Source: Desulfobacterales bacterium (GTDB lineage: Bacteria > Desulfobacterota > Desulfobacteria > Desulfobacterales > CAFBRK01). From it: 57,152 bases of DNA. A program made the translations under genes and the position numbers. The DNA lies in contig JAIPEL010000014.1 in NCBI GenBank assembly GCA_021737185.1, positions 1 through 57,152 on the forward strand. The letters are read 5' to 3'. Below, in pieces: positions 42,031-50,286 of this stretch (its first letter is position 1; every line of letters begins with the position of its first letter). Under the pieces are notes generated by a model. It worked only from the letters and a program-made list of their open reading frames with translations, was not told where the DNA came from and did not search any database.

Positions 42031-43370
42031 TTCGCCGGCCCTCCGGCCGCCGCCTTGATTTTAGACACTGCGGGCCAGGAAAATACCGGCCAGCAAGGCA
42101 GCACGGCGTTGTTTGTGTACAAAGGGTCGCTGTCCAGGTCGTAGCGGGAGCAGCGCCGGGCCTCCGGCCAAAGATCGGTTCCCGGAATCGGAGAATAGTA
42201 TGCCGGAATGGGGCGAACCCCTGCCTGTCTGACCGCCTCGATGGAAGCAATCACCGCTTCAAGGCTCTGGCCGGGAAGCCCCGCCAGCAGGTAAACCCCG
42301 ATGCTCTCGGAAGAAAAGCCGGCATGCCGCAGCGCTGCGGCTGCCCTGTGAAATTCGGCCTCGCTCGCCTTCTGCTCCATGCGGGGCTGCCCTCGGCCGG
42401 CGGTCTCGAGCCCCAGCCGGAGGGTGGCAAAACCGGCCCGGTGCATGAGCCGGGCCAGCGGTTCTGTAACGGCGCGGATGTGCAGGGCGTTCGGAGTGTG
42501 AAATCGAACGGGCAGCCCGGCTTCGGCCAGGGCCGTCAACAGCAAAATGGCGTGAACCTCTGCGTCCAGCAGCAGGGCGTCGTCGTAGAAGACGAAGTCG
42601 ATTACCTGAAAATCCTGATGCCATCGGCGGATTTCTTCCACCACCGATTCAACCGAGCGGCGCAGCCGGCGTTTTTCCAGCAGAAAGGAGGCGCAGTAGG
42701 GGCAACGATAGGGACAGCCCCGGGTGGTGAGCAGCGGCACATATCCGATGGTCTGCTGCAGATCCAGCGCCGGCGGCGGCAGAACGTCCAGATCTTCCAG
42801 ACTCTTTGCGCCCCGGACCGGCCAGCCGGTCATCTCCCCGGCGATCTGAGCGATCGATTCCTCCATCGGTCCAGGCAGGAGCCGGTCCGGATTCACGGCG
42901 CTGCGGGCATGTTCCGGGCAAAGCGTGGCGTATACGCCGCCCAGCAGGATCGGAGCGTCCGGATAGACCCGGCGCAGCACCGACATCGTTTCTTGAACCC
43001 CGGGATACCAATAGGTCATCATAGAACCTACAAGGATGAGGTCCGGCCGGGGGCCGGCGGCAAGGTCCTGTTCGAGCCAACCGGGAAGTATGCCGTACCG
43101 GCTGTATCGCCGGGGCACGTCGGAAAACACCGCCGGCGTGGGCAGCCGCGTCTTGTGATACGGTCCCCGTCCGCACCGGTCGGTCGGATTCTGGGCGGGC
43201 GCTTCAGGATGGAACCGGTCCAGGCAGTCGATGTAAGTCACCAAAAACCCCTGGCGGCGAAGGACCGCGGCCAAGGTCAACAGGCCCAAGGGCTTTGCCC
43301 AGAAGTCGTAGGCGGCAAAGTCGTGGATCCATGGATTGACCAGGAGAATGTGGGGGGCGTCGGGGGGCAT
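42027..43370 (-). CDS. B12-binding-type radical SAM enzyme
   Basis: 447 aa from ATG 43370; the longer frame starts inside the TTGATTGG array and is not credible. The N-terminal ~200 residues look like the cobalamin-binding fold of this class (ILLVNPWIHDFAAYDFWAKPLGLLTLAAVLRRQG; PILLGGVYATLCPEHA), although the classic DxHxxG motif is not evident. The radical SAM motif is RGCPYRCPYCAS (CxxxCxxC). The ribosome site is weak (the repeat lies just upstream). Reaction unknown; it may be expressed with the YihY-cNMP gene. Confidence 0.85.
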   Translation of the reverse strand: MPPDAPHILLVNPWIHDFAAYDFWAKPLGLLTLAAVLRRQGFLVTYIDCLDRFHPEAPAQNPTDRCGRGPYHKTRLPTPAVFSDVPRRYSRYGILPGWLEQDLAAGPRPDLILVGSMMTYWYPGVQETMSVLRRVYPDAPILLGGVYATLCPEHARSAVNPDRLLPGPMEESIAQIAGEMTGWPVRGAKSLEDLDVLPPPALDLQQTIGYVPLLTTRGCPYRCPYCASFLLEKRRLRRSVESVVEEIRRWHQDFQVIDFVFYDDALLLDAEVHAILLLTALAEAGLPVRFHTPNALHIRAVTEPLARLMHRAGFATLRLGLETAGRGQPRMEQKASEAEFHRAAAALRHAGFSSESIGVYLLAGLPGQSLEAVIASIEAVRQAGVRPIPAYYSPIPGTDLWPEARRCSRYDLDSDPLYTNNAVLPCWPVFSWPAVSKIKAAAGGPAN

Positions 43371-43379
43371 GGTGAAAAG

Positions 43380-43541
43380 TTGATTGGTTGAATGGTTAAT
43401 TGGTTGAGTGGTTGATTGGTCAAATCGATAGAACTGCCTTAGGTCAAAGGGCAAGCATTTTCTTCATTTACCCATTCAACCATTTGACGAATCAACCAGT
43501 CCCTCCCCATTTGACCAGTCGACCATTTGACCAATCAACCC
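43380..43541. repeat. Inverted array of TTGATTGG octamers, copy D (largest)
   Basis: Left arm 43380-43421 has five octamers in a row (TTGATTGG TTGAATGG TTAATTGG TTGAGTGG TTGATTGG). Right arms at 43472-43498 and 43510-43541 carry complementary units (CCATTCAACC, GACGAATCAACC, TTGACCAATCAACC). Confidence 0.85.
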
Positions 43542-43549
43542 TCTATAGG

Positions 43550-44035
43550 TCAGTCATCGTCATCGGTCGAGAAGTACTGCATCGACGTCTTTTTCAGCTC
43601 CCGGACGCTGAACAACAGCGTGTAGGTTTCGAGCCCGGCCGCCTCGGCCATCGACCGGGCCGTCTGCCGGCAGCTTTCTTCGTCTGCGGCATGGATCATG
43701 GTGTACAGATTGTACGGCCACTGGTCGGTAGGGTTCCGGCGGTAGCAGTGGGATACCGCCGGGAAGGAAGCCATTTTCCTGCCGACCTCTTCGATGCGGT
43801 CTTCATCCACCTGCCAGGCGGCCATGGCATTGGCGCCGTAGCCGGATTTCTGGTGCCGCAGCGTGGCGCCGAAGCGCCGGATCACTCCCCGGTCGCACAA
43901 GGCCTGAAGCTCTTTTAAGAGCCGCTCTTCGGATACCCCCAGCTCTGCTGCGATCGTTGCATAAGGGGCCGACACCAGGGGGATGTCCTGCTGCACCGAT
44001 GCGATGATTTTTTGCTGCAGCTCGGTCAGTTCCAT
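43550..44035 (-). CDS. ahbB: Siroheme decarboxylase, AhbB subunit (Lrp/AsnC-like)
   Basis: 161 aa. The N-terminus is an AsnC-type HTH (YATIAAELGVSEERLLKELQALCDRGVIRRFGATLRHQ), and the C-terminal domain has SHCYRRNPTDQWPYNLYTMIHA, typical of siroheme decarboxylase subunits. With AhbA it removes acetate groups of siroheme to give 12,18-didecarboxysiroheme in the alternative heme route of sulfate reducers and methanogens. Only one subunit gene is here. A weak ribosome site and a repeat array precede it. The neighbouring radical SAM gene is not recognisably AhbC or AhbD. Confidence 0.8.
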   Translation of the reverse strand: MELTELQQKIIASVQQDIPLVSAPYATIAAELGVSEERLLKELQALCDRGVIRRFGATLRHQKSGYGANAMAAWQVDEDRIEEVGRKMASFPAVSHCYRRNPTDQWPYNLYTMIHAADEESCRQTARSMAEAAGLETYTLLFSVRELKKTSMQYFSTDDDD

Positions 44036-44107
44036 GGGTAAATCCGCAATAAAATCGCTTCGCGCTTTTATAAGCAGCGGCTGCGCCGCCGTGAAAAACC
44101 TTTTACG

Positions 44108-44368
44108 CTTATCCAGAATTCTCCAGCCCGGGGCCGCCGGAGTATGATGGGTATCAGCTCTCCAGCCGGCCAGAACTCGCCATCAAGGCTGCGTAAAGAC
44201 GGCCGCTGATGAGGATGCAAAAAAATGTCAGCAGCAAACGGGGATCACCACCGAAATGCAAGTGTTTGCGTTACGGCCGTCTTAACGCGGCCTAACTGGC
44301 TCAAACAGTTGCCCAGCTTCCGAGCTGACACCCATCGTACTCCGGCTCGGGCTTACTTGAGTTTTATG
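44108..44368. repeat. ~260-bp imperfect-palindromic element, full copy
   Basis: Opposite orientation to 19092-19352, with clear similarity across the length. It fills most of the ahbB-mtnA gap; 44036-44107 and 44369-44440 contain only short hairpins. No open frame is shared between the copies. Confidence 0.75.
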
Positions 44369-44440
44369 GAGAACCGCCAAATCTTTTTCGGCGCCAATAT
44401 AGCCGAAAATGCATGAAACCGAAATGCATAGTCCTTCAGT

Positions 44441-44465
44441 GAAAAAATCGCTACGCGATTTTTTC
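44441..44465 (-). terminator. Stop-codon hairpin/terminator of mtnA
   Basis: GAAAAAATCGC-TAC-GCGATTTTTTC: 11-bp perfect stem that includes the last codons and stop of mtnA, followed on the minus strand by a T-rich arm. Confidence 0.6.
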
Positions 44466-45554
44466 TGGGAACAGCCGCCGGATGTCTTCGGCGGTAGCCC
44501 TGCAGATGCCGCGTTCGGTGATAAAGCCGGTCACCAGACGGGCGGGGGTAACGTCGAAGGCATAGTTGACCACCGGGCTGTCGCTCGGCGGAACCAGCAC
44601 GCTGAGAACCTGCCCGTCGCAAAGCCCCTGCACATAGCGTATCTCCTCGGAGTTGCGCTCTTCGATGGGAATCTGGGAAACGCCGTCCGTCAGCCCCCAG
44701 TCGAAGGTGCTCGACGGCAGGGCCACGTAAAACGGCACCTTGTTATCGGCGGCGGCAAGGGCCTTGAGATAGGTGCCGATCTTGTTGGCCACGTCCCCTG
44801 TGCCGGTGGTTCGATCGGTTCCCACGATGACCAGGTCCACCATCCCGTGCTGCATCAGGTGGCCTCCGGCGTTGTCGGCAACCACGGTGTGGGGGATTCC
44901 GCGCCGGCCAAGCTCCCAAGCGGTCAGGCGGCTTCCCTGGTTCAGGGGACGGGTTTCGTCCACCCATACGTGGATGTCGATCCCCGCCTCGAAGGCGGCG
45001 TACATGGGTGCGGTGGCCGTGCCGTATTCGACGCAGGCCAACCACCCGGCATTGCAATGGGTGAGCAGGTTCACCGGCCCCGCGGCCTTGGTCTTTTGGA
45101 TTTCTTCGATCAGGGAAAGGCCGTGCCGACCGATCATTCGACAGTTTTCGGCTTCTTCTTCTGCAATGCGGGCCGCCTCTTTTTTAGCGGCCTCGGCCCG
45201 CGCCTCCGGGGCAAGACGAAGGGCTGCGGACTGGACCCGGTCAACAGCCCAGACCAGGTTCACCGCCGTGGGCCGGGCCGCCTTGATCCGCTCACAGGCC
45301 CTCTTGAAACGCCCTTCCGGGTCGGGGTCCGCCGCTGCCCGGACAGCGGCAAGATAGACCGCGTAGGCACCGGTCACTCCGATCAGCGGGGCGCCTCTGA
45401 CCACCATCTCGGAAATTGCCCGTATCGCATCGTCTTCGTTTTCGATGTCCATCACCACCAGCTCGTGGGGCAGCCTGCGCTGATCGATGACCTGCACCGT
45501 TTTGTCATCCGGCGCCAGCCAGATCGGCCGCGTCGGTATCCAATCTGTATTCAT
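44451..45554 (-). CDS. mtnA: S-methyl-5-thioribose-1-phosphate isomerase
   Basis: 367 aa. Signature residues: IENEDDAIRAISEMVVRGAPLIGVTGAYAV, LTHCNAGWLA (catalytic Cys region) and VGTDRTTGTGDVANKIGTYLKAL (Asp). It converts methylthioribose-1-P to methylthioribulose-1-P. GGAGAG precedes the ATG. Genes upstream on the same strand are adenine deaminase, two MTA/SAH deaminases and a purine nucleoside phosphorylase, which fits a salvage pathway starting from MTA. Related eIF2B-like sugar isomerases (for example ribose-1-P isomerases) cannot be fully excluded. Confidence 0.9.
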   Translation of the reverse strand: MNTDWIPTRPIWLAPDDKTVQVIDQRRLPHELVVMDIENEDDAIRAISEMVVRGAPLIGVTGAYAVYLAAVRAAADPDPEGRFKRACERIKAARPTAVNLVWAVDRVQSAALRLAPEARAEAAKKEAARIAEEEAENCRMIGRHGLSLIEEIQKTKAAGPVNLLTHCNAGWLACVEYGTATAPMYAAFEAGIDIHVWVDETRPLNQGSRLTAWELGRRGIPHTVVADNAGGHLMQHGMVDLVIVGTDRTTGTGDVANKIGTYLKALAAADNKVPFYVALPSSTFDWGLTDGVSQIPIEERNSEEIRYVQGLCDGQVLSVLVPPSDSPVVNYAFDVTPARLVTGFITERGICRATAEDIRRLFPEKIA

Positions 45555-45574
45555 GTTTGCTCTCCAAGTGGAAT

Positions 45575-45710
45575 TTCACCGCGCAGAGGACACGGAGACA
45601 ATTGCTTTTTTTATTTCTTCTCTGCGATCTTTGCGCCTTTTATGTTGAATGGAAATCCGTGGAGATCGTAACAAATGCCTAAAATGATCTCCGCGCCTCT
45701 GCGGTGAAGC
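45575..45710. repeat. Inverted repeat of the TTCACCGC/CGCAGAGA family, copy 2
   Basis: 45575-45600 (TTCACCGCGCAGAGGACACG) and 45686-45710 (GATCTCCGCGCCTCTGCGGTGAAGC) are inverted; a TTCTCTGCGATCT block lies in between. It fills the mtnA-ade gap. Confidence 0.65.
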
Positions 45711-45714
45711 ATTT

Positions 45715-47430
45715 CTACAAAAACAGCGGCACCGGGCAAAACGCGGCGACGTCGACAAGGCCCCGGTCTGTCAGCTTCAGCTCCGGAATCACCGGCAGCG
45801 CCAAAAAGGACAGGACCATGAACGGATCCGACGGCACAGCGCCCAGCGCCCGGGCTGCTGCGGTCAATTCATCCAGCCGCCGCCGGACCGCCGGCATCGG
45901 TTCGGGGGACATGAGTCCGGCGATGGGAAGCGCCAGCGACGCCTTCACCGCGCCGTCTGCGGCAACCGCCAATCCGCCGCCCAGCCGCGCGATTTCGGCC
46001 ACGGCTGCCTTCATGTCCGCGTCCCCGGCGCCGACCGCGATGATGTTGTGGGAGTCGTGGGCCACGCTGGAGGCCAGGGCGCCTTTTTTGAGTCCGAACC
46101 CCCGGACGAAACCGATCCCGGTCCCGCCCTTGCCGCTGTATCGCTCCACCACGGCCAGCTTCAGAAGGTCTCTTTTCACATCGGCCTCGGCCCGGCCGTT
46201 TACGATGCGGGCCTTTGCCGTCTGGTTCCCGGTCATCACCTGCCCGGGAACCAGTTCAATGACCCGAACAGCATCTCCTGCAGCCGGCACCGAAAATTTC
46301 ACCCCCTGCGGATCGAGATTCATGACCCGCGGCAATTCCGGCAGCGGCGGCGTTTGGACCTCTTCGCGCATCCGGCCGTTTTCGGCGACGAGTTTGCCTC
46401 GGCAGAACACCAGTTCGATCCGCGGTGCTTCAAGATCGGAAAACACCGCCAGGTCAGCGCGTCTGCCGGGCGCCACAGCACCGGCCGTCTTCAACCCGAA
46501 AGCCTCGGCCGGATTCAACGTGGCCATCTGAAGGGCCGTCAGCGGATCGAGTCCGAGGGAGACCGCCTTCCGGACCAGGGCGTCTATATGGCCGTCGTCC
46601 ATCAAGTCGTGGGGGTGCCGGTCGTCGGTGCACCACATCATCCGGCGGCAGGTCCGCTCGTCGACCAGGGGCAGCAGCGCTTCCAGATTCTTGGCGCCGG
46701 TTCCCTCGCGAACCAGCACGTACATGCCGAACCGGAGCTTTTCCGCGGCCTCCTTGGCGCCGGTGCACTCGTGATCCGTCCCGATGCCGGCGGACAGGTA
46801 CGCCTGAAGCGCACGGCCCGAAAGCCCGGGGGCATGGCCGTCCATCGGTTTTCCCCTGGCCCGGCAGCGGTCAATCTTGTCCAGGACCTCCGGATCCGCG
46901 GCCACCACCCCGGGAAAGTTCATCATCTCTCCAAGGCCCAGGACCCCCCTGCGGTCTAAAAGCGGCGCCAGATCCGCTGCAGAAACCGCTGCGCCGGCGG
47001 TTTCAAGACCGGTGGCCGGAACGCAGGACGGCACCATGTAGTCGATCCGGATCGGCTGATCCTCGGCGGCCGCAAGCATGTAGTCGATGCCGGCGACTCC
47101 GAGCACATTGGCGATCTCGTGGGGATCGGCCACCACCTGCGTGGTCCCGCAAGGTGCCACGGCCTGTGCAAATCCGGACACCGAGACCATGGCGCTTTCG
47201 ATGTGAACGTGGGCGTCGATGAAGCCGGGGGCGACGAACCGCCCTTTCAGCTCGATGCGCTCTTTTCCCTGGTACCGGCCGATGCCGGCGATGACCCCGC
47301 CGGCAATCGCCACGTCCCCTTCGAAGATCCTCCGGGTGAACACGTCGATGATCCGGCCGCCAGCCAGAATTAGGTCCGCGGGCCGGTCCCCCCGGGCCGT
47401 TTGGATCAGCCTCCGAAGCTGTCCTGTCAT
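45715..47430 (-). CDS. ade: Adenine deaminase
   Basis: 571 aa from ATG 47430 (AAAGGCGG upstream; 5 codons earlier another ATG is possible). Amidohydrolase motifs DAHVHIESAM, GHAPGLSG, GTDHEC, CTDDRHPHDLM and NPAEAFGLKTAGAVAPGRRADL match the long adenine deaminase family, whose C-terminal domain (AHDSHNIIAVGAGDADM) is also here. It makes hypoxanthine from adenine. Only 22 bp separate it from the deaminase upstream, so they are one operon. Confidence 0.92.
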   Translation of the reverse strand: MTGQLRRLIQTARGDRPADLILAGGRIIDVFTRRIFEGDVAIAGGVIAGIGRYQGKERIELKGRFVAPGFIDAHVHIESAMVSVSGFAQAVAPCGTTQVVADPHEIANVLGVAGIDYMLAAAEDQPIRIDYMVPSCVPATGLETAGAAVSAADLAPLLDRRGVLGLGEMMNFPGVVAADPEVLDKIDRCRARGKPMDGHAPGLSGRALQAYLSAGIGTDHECTGAKEAAEKLRFGMYVLVREGTGAKNLEALLPLVDERTCRRMMWCTDDRHPHDLMDDGHIDALVRKAVSLGLDPLTALQMATLNPAEAFGLKTAGAVAPGRRADLAVFSDLEAPRIELVFCRGKLVAENGRMREEVQTPPLPELPRVMNLDPQGVKFSVPAAGDAVRVIELVPGQVMTGNQTAKARIVNGRAEADVKRDLLKLAVVERYSGKGGTGIGFVRGFGLKKGALASSVAHDSHNIIAVGAGDADMKAAVAEIARLGGGLAVAADGAVKASLALPIAGLMSPEPMPAVRRRLDELTAAARALGAVPSDPFMVLSFLALPVIPELKLTDRGLVDVAAFCPVPLFL

Positions 47431-47452
47431 CGACCGCCTTTCCATCTCTTCT

Positions 47453-48772
47453 TCAGCCCCCGATGCCCCGGCACCGGGCGGACACCCGATCCAAGAGGTC
47501 TTTTAGATCGACGGTAAGAAGCCTTCGGTCCCGGACCACGAACCGCCCGTCGATCATGACGTCCTGCACATCGGCCCCCCTGGCCGCATAGACCAGGTGC
47601 GACACGGCCCGGTACATCGGCATCAGGTGCGGCGCATCGGTGTCGACGACCACCAGGTCTGCCCGTTTTCCGATCTCGATGGATCCCACCTCGGCCCCGA
47701 GGCCAAGGGCCTTGGCCCCGTCGATGGTGGCCATCTTCAGGACCTGATCTGCACCGAGAACGGTCGGGTCCAGGGTACTGACCTTGTGAAGTTTGGCGGC
47801 GGTGTCCATCTCGGAAAACAGGTCCAGGTCGTTGTTGCTGGCGCATCCGTCGGTTCCCAGCCCCACGCAGATGCCGGCATCGACCATCTTCGGCACCGGG
47901 GCGATGCCCGAGGCCAGCTTCATGTTGCTCTGGGGGTTGTGAGAGACCGGGCATCCTGTTTCTGCCAGGATTCGGATGTCTTCTTCGTCCACCCAGACGC
48001 CGTGGACCACCAGGGTGTCTTCATCCAGGATACCGAGCCGGTCAAGATACGCTACCGGAGACAGGCCCTGATCGGCGCGCATCTGCTCGACCTCGGACCG
48101 GGTTTCGGCCACGTGGATCTGAAACAGCGCCCCGCGCCTTCGGGCGGCTTTTTTGGCGGATGTCAGGTTCTTTTCCGAGCAGGTGTATGGTGCATGGCAA
48201 AATACCGATGGATGAATCCGGGCATGGACCCCGCTCCATTGTTCGAGGAAGTCCTCGGCGACGGAAACGTTTCGGGCCGGATCCGGCACCCCGGGGGCCG
48301 GAAAATCGATGACCCCCTGTCCCAGCACCGCCCGAAGCCCGGCGTCGGCAACTGCCTCGGCCACGAACGATTCCAGAAAATACCCGTCGCAGCAGGTGGT
48401 GGTGCCGGAAAGAAGCAGTTCCACGCAGGCGAGCATCGCCCCGAGTCGAACCGATTCAGGATCGACGTGCCGGGCCTCTGCCGGAAAAATGTGCTCGTTG
48501 AGCCAGGTGTGCAGGGGCAAATCGTCGGCCAGCCCCCGGAACAACGCCATGGGAAGGTGGGTGTGGGTGTTGACCAGACCGGGCATCAGAATTTTGCCTT
48601 TTGCATCGACGGTTTCCGCGGCCGCAGGAAGCCTCGCCGCAGGATCCCTCGGTCCCAGCTCGGCTATCCGTCCCTCGCGCACCCCCACGATGCCGTCTTC
48701 GATGATCCCGGCCTCCGCTGAATCCGGTACCGGGCTGACCACCAGGGCATTGTGAAACAGAACATCGAGCAT
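47453..48772 (-). CDS. mtaD: 5-methylthioadenosine/S-adenosylhomocysteine deaminase, copy 2
   Basis: 439 aa amidohydrolase. Metal motif NTHTHLPM, then IHVAETRSE, VVHGVWV and GTDGCASNN. The start is ATG 48772, whose first base is the last base of the previous gene's stop (TGATG). It is about half identical to the gene upstream; both keep all metal-binding motifs, so both may be active. It deaminates MTA and SAH to their inosine forms. Confidence 0.9.
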   Translation of the reverse strand: MLDVLFHNALVVSPVPDSAEAGIIEDGIVGVREGRIAELGPRDPAARLPAAAETVDAKGKILMPGLVNTHTHLPMALFRGLADDLPLHTWLNEHIFPAEARHVDPESVRLGAMLACVELLLSGTTTCCDGYFLESFVAEAVADAGLRAVLGQGVIDFPAPGVPDPARNVSVAEDFLEQWSGVHARIHPSVFCHAPYTCSEKNLTSAKKAARRRGALFQIHVAETRSEVEQMRADQGLSPVAYLDRLGILDEDTLVVHGVWVDEEDIRILAETGCPVSHNPQSNMKLASGIAPVPKMVDAGICVGLGTDGCASNNDLDLFSEMDTAAKLHKVSTLDPTVLGADQVLKMATIDGAKALGLGAEVGSIEIGKRADLVVVDTDAPHLMPMYRAVSHLVYAARGADVQDVMIDGRFVVRDRRLLTVDLKDLLDRVSARCRGIGG

Positions 48773-50094
48773 CAGCGCCTCCGAACCCGGCGGGCAATTG
48801 CAGAGACCGCATTTCGAATCTCTTCCAGATCCAAGGTCAACAGGCGCCTGTCTTCCATGACCGGCTTTCCGTCGATGACGACGGTGGAAACGTCGCTTCC
48901 CCGGGCCGCGTAGACCAGGTGCGAAACCGGATTGTACATCGGCGTCAGATGGGGACGGTCGGTGTCGACCACGATGAGATCCGCTCGTTTTCCCGGCGTC
49001 AGGGATCCGGTCACCGCCGAAAGTCCCAGGGCGCGGGCCCCGTTGCAAGTGGCCATCTTCAAGACCTGCTCGGCGTCGACGACGGTCGGGTCCAGGGTGT
49101 TCACCTTGTGCAGCTTTGCGGCGGTGTCCATCTCCCCGAACAGGTCCAGGTCATTGTTGCTGGCGCAGCCGTCGGTTCCAAGGCCTACGCAGATGCCGGC
49201 ATCGAGCATTTCCGGCACCGGCGCGATCCCGGAGGCCAGCTTCATGTTGCTCTCCGGGTTGTGGGCGACCTTGACCCCGAATTGATATAGCAGCTCGATG
49301 TCCCGTTCGTCGAGCCAGACGCAATGACAGGCCAGCAGACGCTCGGAAAGAGCCCCCACCTCGGCCAGGTACTGTACCGGCGTCAGCCCCCGTTCTCCCA
49401 GGCTCCGCTCCACCTCGGCTCTGGTCTCGGCCACGTGCACGATCAGCGGAATGCCAGCCTCCGATGAAATGCGCGCGGCTTCCTCCAGCAAAGACGGGCC
49501 GCACAGGTAGGGAGAATGGGGTTCTACCGCCACCGACACCAGCGGATCGTCTTTCCACCGGGCGGCCATCTGCCGGGTGTAGGCGAACCCCTCTTCGATG
49601 GGGCCGTAGTTCGGGGAGGGAAAATCGTAGAGGACCTCGCCGACCACGGCCCGCATGCAGGCATCCTTTGCCGCCCGGGCCACAGACTCCTCGAACAAAT
49701 ACATGTCACAGAAGCAGGTGGTGCCGGAGCGGATCATTTCGGCGCAGGCCAGAAGCGTCCCCCAGTAGACGGCATCGGCATCGAGTTCGGCCTCGGCCGG
49801 AAAGATGTGCTCGTTGAGCCAGGTCTCCAGAGGAAGATCGTCGGCAATGCCGCGGAAGCAGGTCATGGCTGCGTGGGTGTGGCAGTTGACCAGTCCGGGC
49901 ATGACGATGCCGCCCCGGGCGTCGATGCGCCGGGCGGCCGGCCGGCCGGCAAAAACGGCGGCGGGACCGATCTCGACGATCCGGCCTTCTGAAATCGCCA
50001 CGGCGCCGTCTTCGATCCGGGGTTGTGCCGGATCCATGGTGAGTATGGTGCCGTTCGTGACGATCAGTTCGACAGACGGGTGAGGTTTTGTCAC
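48772..50094 (-). CDS. mtaD: 5-methylthioadenosine/S-adenosylhomocysteine deaminase, copy 1
   Basis: 440 aa. NCHTHAAMTCFRGIADDLP, VHVAETRAE, CHCVWLDERD and GTDGCASNNDLDLFGEMDTAAKL are the usual MtaD residues. The N-terminal strand region (ELIVTNGTILTMDPAQPRIEDGAV) and the C-terminal LTPGKRADLIVVDTD complete the composite domain. The tandem copy next to it differs mainly around residues 110-190, the substrate side. A repeat array (50141-50280) separates it from the upstream PNP. Confidence 0.92.
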   Translation of the reverse strand: MTKPHPSVELIVTNGTILTMDPAQPRIEDGAVAISEGRIVEIGPAAVFAGRPAARRIDARGGIVMPGLVNCHTHAAMTCFRGIADDLPLETWLNEHIFPAEAELDADAVYWGTLLACAEMIRSGTTCFCDMYLFEESVARAAKDACMRAVVGEVLYDFPSPNYGPIEEGFAYTRQMAARWKDDPLVSVAVEPHSPYLCGPSLLEEAARISSEAGIPLIVHVAETRAEVERSLGERGLTPVQYLAEVGALSERLLACHCVWLDERDIELLYQFGVKVAHNPESNMKLASGIAPVPEMLDAGICVGLGTDGCASNNDLDLFGEMDTAAKLHKVNTLDPTVVDAEQVLKMATCNGARALGLSAVTGSLTPGKRADLIVVDTDRPHLTPMYNPVSHLVYAARGSDVSTVVIDGKPVMEDRRLLTLDLEEIRNAVSAIARRVRRR

Positions 50095-50140
50095 GCTTCA
50101 GTTTCCGTTTCTTTATCGAAGGATCCGCGTCGGGTGAATA

Positions 50141-50280
50141 TGGGTGAAAATTCGAATGACCGAAGGCTCAAAACGGTCCGTGCCACCGGAACCGTCGATC
50201 GTTTTTGTCACCGTTTCGGTCGTTGGAATTTCGGTCATTCGTGCTTGTTTCGGATTTCGGATTTCGTGCTTCGGATTTAT
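50141..50280. repeat. Inverted array of TTCGGATTTCG/CGAAATCCGAA units, copy 2
   Basis: 50148-50172 (TTCGAATGACCGAAGG) and 50206-50280 (TTTCGGTCGTTGGAATTTCGGTCATTCGTGC...GGATTTCGTGCTTCGGAT), complementary to each other; located between pnp and mtaD. Confidence 0.75.
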
Positions 50281-50286
50281 CGCTCG

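Noticed and set aside
43380..43541. Regular array that might be a CRISPR
   Set aside because: Units are 8 bases with no spacers, in two opposite orientations.
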